Of a stretch of DNA of 10,128 bases, positions 4,764 through 10,128 are shown one piece after another. A program made the translations under genes and the position numbers. This DNA comes from Deltaproteobacteria bacterium (GTDB lineage Bacteria > Myxococcota_A > UBA9160 > SZUA-336), in the NCBI GenBank assembly GCA_030673955.1, contig DAOVBF010000017.1, forward strand, positions 1 through 10,128, read 5' to 3'. The notes under the pieces were generated by a model, which saw nothing but the letters and a program-made list of their open reading frames with translations, did no database searches and had not been told where the DNA came from. Numbering within the stretch: position 1 is the stretch's first letter; the number at the start of each line of letters is the position of its first letter.

Positions 4764-7700
4764 GTGTCGACGCTGTCCTTAGCGGAACTCGTGGAGAAAG
4801 CCCTGCATCGAGACCGGATGCTGCGGCTTCTGCGCGTGCGCGGCAGTGCGGGTGCCTTCCTGGTCTCGCATCTGCGCGCTGAGCACCCCGGCCCCATTCT
4901 TATTATCAGTCCCACATCGACCCGGGCCGAGCGCTTCGCGGCGGATCTGCGCACCTTCGCGAGCGACCCGGATGTCCGGCTCTTTCCCCGCTATGACACG
5001 CCGCCCTTCGACCGCTTCTCGCCTCACCCCGAGATCGAAGCGCGGCGCATGAGTCTGCTCTACGGGCTGCTTGCGGCCGATGCTGCGACCCCGCTCACCG
5101 TGATCGCGCCTTGGTCCGCCCTGCTTCGCCGCGTGCCCTCGCGCTCCGAGCTGCGCAGCCGGGTGACCCACCTCGAGCGAGGCATGACGGTGGACCGAGA
5201 CGCCCTGCTCGACGTGCTGGTCGCGGCGGGATACCACCGCACGAGCCTCGTCGAAGAACGCGGAGAGGTCGCCGCCCGTGGCGGGATCCTGGATCTGTTC
5301 CCTCCTCACCTCGACCGCCCCGTGCGGCTCGAGTTCGACTTCGACGAGATCGGCTCCCTCCGCCACTTCGATCCAGCCAGTCAACGCTCCGACGAGGATC
5401 TACACTCGATCGTCGCCATCCCACCGCGCGCCTATCGCCTGCCACATGAGCTGGACCTCCTGCTCCAGCGCGTACGCGAAATGGGACGGGCCCAGGGCGT
5501 GCCCGAGTCGAATATCTATGCGCTCACCGAGTCGCTCGCGCGGCGACACCTGCCATCGGGGATCGAGAACCTGGAGGCGCTCCTGCACGACGAGCTCGAG
5601 AGCATCTTCGACTACCTGCCCCCCTCGACGCTCATCGTGGTGGACGACCCGGAGGCCGGCCTCGCAAAGGGGCGGGCGTACGTGGGAGAGGTCTTCCAGG
5701 GCCACACCCGCGCCAGGACGCAGGACCGGATGGTGTGTGAGCCGCTCACGCTCTACCTCGCCGACGATACCGCCTGGGACACCATCCGGCAGCGCTTGCC
5801 GGTGCTCATCGATCCGATCGGCGTGACGGACGCACGGACGGACGAACACCAGATACCCGTTCACGCGCTCGACCACTCCGAGCTTCAGCGGGAGATCAAG
5901 CTGCACCGCGGATCAGGACGCGCGCTCGAGCCGCTCGCGGCTCGACTCGATCGTTGGCAGGAGCAGTCGCGCCGCGTGCGCATCGTGTGCCCATCGCTGT
6001 CGACTGCCGAGCGCATGCAGGACATCCTGCGCGACTACGGATACGAGCTTCCGATCCGGCGCGGCGACGCCGACGAGGGACGGGGAATCGGCTGGGCCGA
6101 GCTGCCCGAGCATGGCCAGCGCGAGGTGACAATCGCCTCGCTCTCGGAGGGGTTCGAGCTTCCGCTCGAGCAGCTGGTCGTCCTGACCGAACAAGACGTC
6201 TTCGGCGCGCGGCTGCAGCGTCGGGTGGTACGCAGCCTGCGCCCGGGGCAGGTGGTCGACCGGCTCGCGCAGATCCAGGAGGGCGACTACCTCGTCCACG
6301 CCGAGCACGGTATCGGCACGTATGGTGGCCTCGTGCAGCTCAGCGTTGCGGGCATCCGCCAGGAATTCCTCCTCCTGAGCTACGACAAGAGCGACAAACT
6401 CTACCTCCCCGTCTCGCGCCTGAGCCAAGTCCAACGCTACATGGGGGCGGACGGCCACCCGATCGCGCTGGATCGCCTGGGCGGGCAGGGCTGGGCGCGC
6501 ACCAAGCGGAAGGTCCAGCGAGCGGTGCGCGAAATGGCGGAGGAGCTGCTGGCCGTCATCGCAGCGCGCGAGGTCCTCCAGGGCCACGCGTACCCCGCGG
6601 CCGACGCGAGCTATGAGGAGTTCGAGGCGCGCTTTCCATACGAGGACACCCCCGATCAGCGACGCGCGACCGAGGAGGTGATCGTCGACCTGCAGGCCGG
6701 ACAACCCATGGACCGCCTGATTTGCGGAGACGTCGGATTCGGCAAGACGGAGATTGCCTGTCGCGCAGCCCACCTGGTTACGTACGCAGGACGGCAGGTG
6801 GCCTTCCTCGTTCCGACAACGATTCTGTGTCAGCAGCACCTGCAGACGTTACGCGAGCGCTTCGCCGATACGGCCGTCAACGTGGCTTCACTATCGCGCC
6901 TCTCCACGCCGAAGGAGGTGCGGGAGGCGCGCGAGGGACTCGCCTCCGGGCGCATCGACATCATCGTCGGAACACATCGACTGCTTTCCAAGGACATCCA
7001 TTTCCGTAACCTGGGATTGCTCATCGTCGATGAGGAGCACCGCTTCGGCGTAGCACACAAGGAGCGCCTCAAGCAGCTCCGCAAGCTCATCGACGTGCTC
7101 ACGCTATCGGCGACGCCCATCCCGCGCACGCTTCACATGGCGCTTTCGGGAATGCGGAATCTCTCCGTGATCGGAACGCCGCCGCCCGACCGAATCGCGA
7201 TCCGCACACAGATCTGCCGGCTCTCGGACGAGATCGTCAGGGACGCCATCCAGCGGGAGCTCCGACGCGGGGGACAGGTCTTCGTTGTGCACAACCGCAT
7301 CGAAACGATCGACGAGTTCGCGGAGTACCTGCGAGGCGTCGTGCCGGAGGCCCAGATTGCAATCGCGCACGGGCAGATGCCGAACCAGCAGCTGGAACAG
7401 GTCATGCTGCACTTCGTCAAGCGCGAGTTCAACGTGCTCTTGTGCACCGCGATCATCGAATCGGGTCTGGATATCCCGAACGCCAACACCATTTTGATTA
7501 ACCGTGCGGATCAGTTCGGGCTGGCACAGCTCCACCAGCTCCGCGGCCGCGTGGGTCGCAGCAACCGCCGGGCTTACTCCTACCTCTTCCTTCCGACGCA
7601 CGGCGAGCTCTCCGAGGATGCGAGACATCGCATGGAGGCGATTCAGGATCTCTCGGAGCTCGGCGCGGGCTTCCGGCTCGCCATGGACGACCTCGAGATC

Positions 7701-8321
7701 CGAGGCGCCGGCAACATTCTGGGCGCCGACCAATCCGGACACATGGCCGCGGTGGGCTACGACCTCTACGTGGAAATGCTCGAGCAAGCCATCGCCGGGC
7801 TACGTGGCCAGGATCCCGAGGAGACGCTCGAGCCCGAGATCCGGCTGCCCCTCCCAGCGCTGCTGCCGGAATCCTACGTGCCCGATGTGAATCAGCGGCT
7901 GGTGCTTTACAAGCAACTCTCGTCCGCGCGCAACAACGACGAGCTCGCGGCGATCCGCGACGACCTGTTGGATCGCTTCGGACCTCTGCCCACCGAGGCG
8001 CAGAACCTGCTCGAGGTCATCCGCCTCAAGATCCGCTGCCGACAGGCCGGGATCGAGGCGGTGGATACGGCGGGCGGAGAGCTCGTGATGCGCGTGAGCC
8101 AGCACGCCCGGATCGATCCGCACCAGCTCGTGCGGGTCCTGCACCAGCCCGAGGCGCCCATTCGCGTCACCCCCGATCACCGGATCCATCTCAAGCTGCG
8201 CAAGCCGGAGGATGCTCTGGCGGAGGGCTTCGGACTGCTCGAGCTTCTGGCACCGGGCGCTGATGGCTCCGCTCCCTCGAAGAGCACCGAGGAGCCGCGC
8301 TGGCAGGGAGGAGCGGCATGA
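4764..8321 (+). CDS. mfd: Transcription-repair coupling factor Mfd
   Basis: Mfd is an ATP-driven DNA translocase that displaces RNA polymerase stalled at lesions and recruits UvrA. Numbering from the GTG at 4764 (1185 residues; E. coli 1148), about 1-480 is the UvrB-like region, with the Mfd-typical FDRFSPHPEIEARR and RGEVAARGGILDLFPP. The polymerase-interacting CarD-like domain begins near 499 (EGDYLVHAEHGIGTYGG). The RecG-like motor has Walker A GDVGFGKTE near 655, the DEEH box at 756 (VDEEHRFGV), LSATPIPRTL near 780 and QLRGRVGR near 925, followed by the RAGNIL-type segment GAGNILGADQSGHM. The TRCF C-terminal domain begins near 1030. All motor motifs look intact. The start at 4764 is chosen for GGAGGAGGA just upstream; the GTG at 4749 would add five residues. 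Its stop overlaps the next gene by four bases (ATGA). Confidence 0.96.
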   Translation: MSTLSLAELVEKALHRDRMLRLLRVRGSAGAFLVSHLRAEHPGPILIISPTSTRAERFAADLRTFASDPDVRLFPRYDTPPFDRFSPHPEIEARRMSLLYGLLAADAATPLTVIAPWSALLRRVPSRSELRSRVTHLERGMTVDRDALLDVLVAAGYHRTSLVEERGEVAARGGILDLFPPHLDRPVRLEFDFDEIGSLRHFDPASQRSDEDLHSIVAIPPRAYRLPHELDLLLQRVREMGRAQGVPESNIYALTESLARRHLPSGIENLEALLHDELESIFDYLPPSTLIVVDDPEAGLAKGRAYVGEVFQGHTRARTQDRMVCEPLTLYLADDTAWDTIRQRLPVLIDPIGVTDARTDEHQIPVHALDHSELQREIKLHRGSGRALEPLAARLDRWQEQSRRVRIVCPSLSTAERMQDILRDYGYELPIRRGDADEGRGIGWAELPEHGQREVTIASLSEGFELPLEQLVVLTEQDVFGARLQRRVVRSLRPGQVVDRLAQIQEGDYLVHAEHGIGTYGGLVQLSVAGIRQEFLLLSYDKSDKLYLPVSRLSQVQRYMGADGHPIALDRLGGQGWARTKRKVQRAVREMAEELLAVIAAREVLQGHAYPAADASYEEFEARFPYEDTPDQRRATEEVIVDLQAGQPMDRLICGDVGFGKTEIACRAAHLVTYAGRQVAFLVPTTILCQQHLQTLRERFADTAVNVASLSRLSTPKEVREAREGLASGRIDIIVGTHRLLSKDIHFRNLGLLIVDEEHRFGVAHKERLKQLRKLIDVLTLSATPIPRTLHMALSGMRNLSVIGTPPPDRIAIRTQICRLSDEIVRDAIQRELRRGGQVFVVHNRIETIDEFAEYLRGVVPEAQIAIAHGQMPNQQLEQVMLHFVKREFNVLLCTAIIESGLDIPNANTILINRADQFGLAQLHQLRGRVGRSNRRAYSYLFLPTHGELSEDARHRMEAIQDLSELGAGFRLAMDDLEIRGAGNILGADQSGHMAAVGYDLYVEMLEQAIAGLRGQDPEETLEPEIRLPLPALLPESYVPDVNQRLVLYKQLSSARNNDELAAIRDDLLDRFGPLPTEAQNLLEVIRLKIRCRQAGIEAVDTAGGELVMRVSQHARIDPHQLVRVLHQPEAPIRVTPDHRIHLKLRKPEDALAEGFGLLELLAPGADGSAPSKSTEEPRWQGGAA

Positions 8322-9220
8322 GTCGACGGCAGAAGCGGATCGATCCCCGCAGCCTGCTCTGTGTGGGTCTCCTGGCGCTGCTCTCGGCATGCAGACCCGG
8401 AGGGGGCGAGGACCCCTGGATCGCCGAGGTGGACGATCAGCAGGTTCCGTTCTCGGAGCTGCGGCCGATCGTCATGGCGCGCTTCGAAGAGGATCCCCAG
8501 GCCAACCGGGACGACGTTTTGAACGAAGAGCTGAATCGACTCGTCACAGAGCAGGTGATCCTGAATCGCGCCGGAGAGCTCGGGATCGTGGTCACACGGC
8601 GCGAGGTGGAAGCCCGCCTGCGCCAGCTGCACGGGAATGATTTCGATGGCATGGATCCGCAGTTCGTGGCGGAGGTCCGTAGGCAGATGCTCCTGGAGCG
8701 CACGGAGTTCGTAGATCTGGCGGATCGAATCGAGGTTCCGGAAAACGCAATCGTGCTCTACTTCGAAGAAAATCGGCAGCGCTATCGTTCGCCGGAGCGC
8801 GTGCAGATCCGGCAGATCGTCGTCGAGGACGAGGAAAAGGCGCGTGGCCTGCTCGCCGACCTGCGCAAGGGAGCGGACTTCGCCGCCCTGGCGGAGGAGC
8901 ATAGCCTCGCCCCCGAGGCGGGCGAGGGAGGACTCTTGCCGCCCTTTGCGCGGGGTGAGATGCCCGAGGTCTTCGATCAGGTCTTTAAGTCCAAGAAGGG
9001 AGCGCTCTCCGGCGTGGTCGAATCGCCGTACGGCTTTCACATCTTTCGTGTCGAGGCGAAAATTCCTCCGCACGAGCCCAAGCTGGCAGAGATGCGGGAC
9101 CAGGTCCGCATCGAGCTCGAGCAAAAGCGCCTCGCGGATCTTCAGAAGGGCTGGCTCCGCGGGCTGCGGCGTAGCGCCGACATCCGCGTGAACGAGCCGC
9201 TCCTGGAGACACTCCGGTGA
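8318..9220 (+). CDS. Parvulin-type peptidyl-prolyl isomerase lipoprotein (PrsA/SurA-like)
   Basis: This 300-residue envelope protein probably helps fold exported proteins. After a basic N-terminus (MSRRQKR) comes a short hydrophobic segment ending in the lipobox LSAC, with Cys25 as the likely lipidated residue. Residues 33-155 form a SurA-N-like helical chaperone region (WIAEVDDQQVPFSELRP). A single parvulin domain spans about 162-246, with FARGEMPEVFDQVFKSKKG and VVESPYGFHIFRVE. The first conserved His of parvulins, in the usual R-x-R-H-I-L strand, is Gln166 here (QIRQIVV). The second, His241 in GFH, is kept. Isomerase activity may therefore be weak, leaving a chaperone role; this is inference. 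It overlaps mfd (ATGA) and the next parvulin (GTGA). It could equally be named PrsA-like, PpiC-like or SurA-like. Confidence 0.88.
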   Translation: MSRRQKRIDPRSLLCVGLLALLSACRPGGGEDPWIAEVDDQQVPFSELRPIVMARFEEDPQANRDDVLNEELNRLVTEQVILNRAGELGIVVTRREVEARLRQLHGNDFDGMDPQFVAEVRRQMLLERTEFVDLADRIEVPENAIVLYFEENRQRYRSPERVQIRQIVVEDEEKARGLLADLRKGADFAALAEEHSLAPEAGEGGLLPPFARGEMPEVFDQVFKSKKGALSGVVESPYGFHIFRVEAKIPPHEPKLAEMRDQVRIELEQKRLADLQKGWLRGLRRSADIRVNEPLLETLR

Positions 9221-10128
9221 GATGCGCGGCGCTCGCGCTCACGTTGATCCTGCTGGCCGGTGGCCAGGCCTCCGCCGAGCGGCTCGATGGAGTCGCGGCG
9301 ATCGTCGGCGATGAGGTCATCCTGATCTCCGAGCTCGACCTAGCCTCGGGCCGGATGCTCGAACGGCTCGAACAAGAGCGGGGGCCGCTCTCCTCGGAGG
9401 TCGTGAACCAGGTTCGAAAGGAGGCCGTCGAAGGTTTGATCAACGACAAGCTCATCGCCGCGGTCGCAAAGCGGCTCAACATCGTGGCGACGGACGAGGA
9501 GATCGACGCCGCGATCGAGGGCATCGCGCAGGACGAGGGCGTGACGGCCGACCAAATCTATCAAGCCGCGGCAAACCAGGGCTTGGGTCGAGAGCGCTAT
9601 CGGAAGGAGCTGGGGTCCCAGATCACGCGCATGAAGGTGATCTCGGGCTCGGTCCGCTCCCGCGTCCGCGTGAGCGAGGACGAGATTCAGGAGCTCTTCG
9701 ATCGGCGCTACGCGAGCCTCGAGCCCGGCATGCGCGTGCGGACCCGTCATATCCTGTTTCCCTGGCCCGAGGAGGATACCCCCGAGGCGCGCGCTCAACT
9801 GCTGCGCGGAGCCCGAGAGATCCGCCAGCATGCCATCGAGACCGGCGACTTCGCCGGTCTCGCTCGCAAGTACTCGGCCCTGCGCTCCGCCGCCCAGGGG
9901 GGTTTCACCGTGATGCGTGAGGGCGACGTCTCGCCCGAGATCGCCGTGCAGGTCTTCGGGCTCGAGCGGGGGGCCATCAGTGAGCCCATCGAGACCGCCC
10001 ACGGCGTCAACCTCTTTCAGATGCTGGACCGCTTCGACCCCTCCGAGGTCAAGCTCGAAGACGTGCACGACGCGTTGTATGCCGAGCTCGTCGAGCGCAA
10101 GACCATCCCGGAGTTCGAACGCTGGATC
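9217..10128 (+). CDS. surA: SurA-like periplasmic chaperone/PPIase, 3' end cut by window
   Basis: The frame opens with a GTG at 9217 that overlaps the previous stop (GTGA) and stays open to the window edge, giving 304 residues with no stop. A signal peptide of about 20 residues ends in ASA (18-20). It is followed by the SurA-N motif ERLDGVAAIVGDEVILISEL and a helical chaperone region to about 165. One parvulin domain spans about 173-272 (RVRTRHILF, then DFAGLARKYS, QGGF, GAISEPIETAHG). His178 of the parvulin H-I-L strand is present, but the second conserved His of the G-Y/F-H motif is Asn265 (GVNLF). The C-terminal segment, ending EFERWI, looks like the final helix of short single-parvulin SurA forms, so perhaps 15-25 residues are missing. 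Role: outer-membrane protein folding. An ATG at 9222 is in another frame and was not used. Confidence 0.88.
   Translation, partial: MRCAALALTLILLAGGQASAERLDGVAAIVGDEVILISELDLASGRMLERLEQERGPLSSEVVNQVRKEAVEGLINDKLIAAVAKRLNIVATDEEIDAAIEGIAQDEGVTADQIYQAAANQGLGRERYRKELGSQITRMKVISGSVRSRVRVSEDEIQELFDRRYASLEPGMRVRTRHILFPWPEEDTPEARAQLLRGAREIRQHAIETGDFAGLARKYSALRSAAQGGFTVMREGDVSPEIAVQVFGLERGAISEPIETAHGVNLFQMLDRFDPSEVKLEDVHDALYAELVERKTIPEFERWI

Noticed and set aside
8177..9124. 315-codon leftward open frame opposite mfd and the parvulin
   Set aside because: It is antisense to genes with clear family motifs and has no domain that I recognise.
9222..9224. ATG as start of the SurA-like gene
   Set aside because: It is out of frame with the SurA-like protein. 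The GTG at 9217 is in frame, leads into a signal peptide and overlaps the previous stop.

Overview
The window is GC-rich (roughly two thirds G+C) and densely packed with bacterial housekeeping genes. Third codon positions are strongly G/C, and GTG starts are common. The order mfd, lipoprotein parvulin, SurA-like parvulin, together with the style of the proteins, fits a high-GC Gram-negative from the former Deltaproteobacteria (Myxococcota, Desulfobacterota, Binatota or a relative). That placement is inference. No mobile element, CRISPR array, tRNA or rRNA was seen.

Layout. Bases 1-42 may hold the first codons of a leftward gene. Rightward genes then follow: a DUF1232/YkvA-type protein (218-787), a tiny very basic protein of 42 residues (847-975), purM (986-2059) and tgt (2102-3223). 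tgt converges on a leftward pair, rplC (3924-4565) followed downstream by rlmE (3308-3910). Each of the two converging genes has a perfect hairpin just past its stop codon. Divergent from rplC, a shared upstream region (4566-4763) leads into a rightward operon: mfd (to 8321), a lipoprotein parvulin (8318-9220) and a SurA-like periplasmic parvulin (9217 onward, cut by the window end). These three overlap by ATGA and GTGA junctions, so they are translationally coupled.

How the genes fit together. The left half concerns purine synthesis and the translation apparatus: tgt modifies tRNA, rlmE methylates the A-loop of 23S rRNA, rplC encodes a protein whose tip reaches that same part of the ribosome, and the tiny basic protein looks like an RNA binder. 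The right half couples a DNA repair/transcription factor with two envelope protein-folding factors.

The points most worth a second look are: (1) rplC lies outside any S10-type operon and has an altered peptidyl-transferase-proximal tip; (2) rlmE has no ATG, GTG or TTG start that would include its catalytic lysine, and the best candidate is an ACG codon; (3) the short basic ORF before purM; (4) the two tandem parvulins, each of which has lost a different one of the two conserved histidines; (5) a strong hairpin with a C8 run in the mfd leader. All comparisons with known proteins were made from memory and by eye, with no database search.
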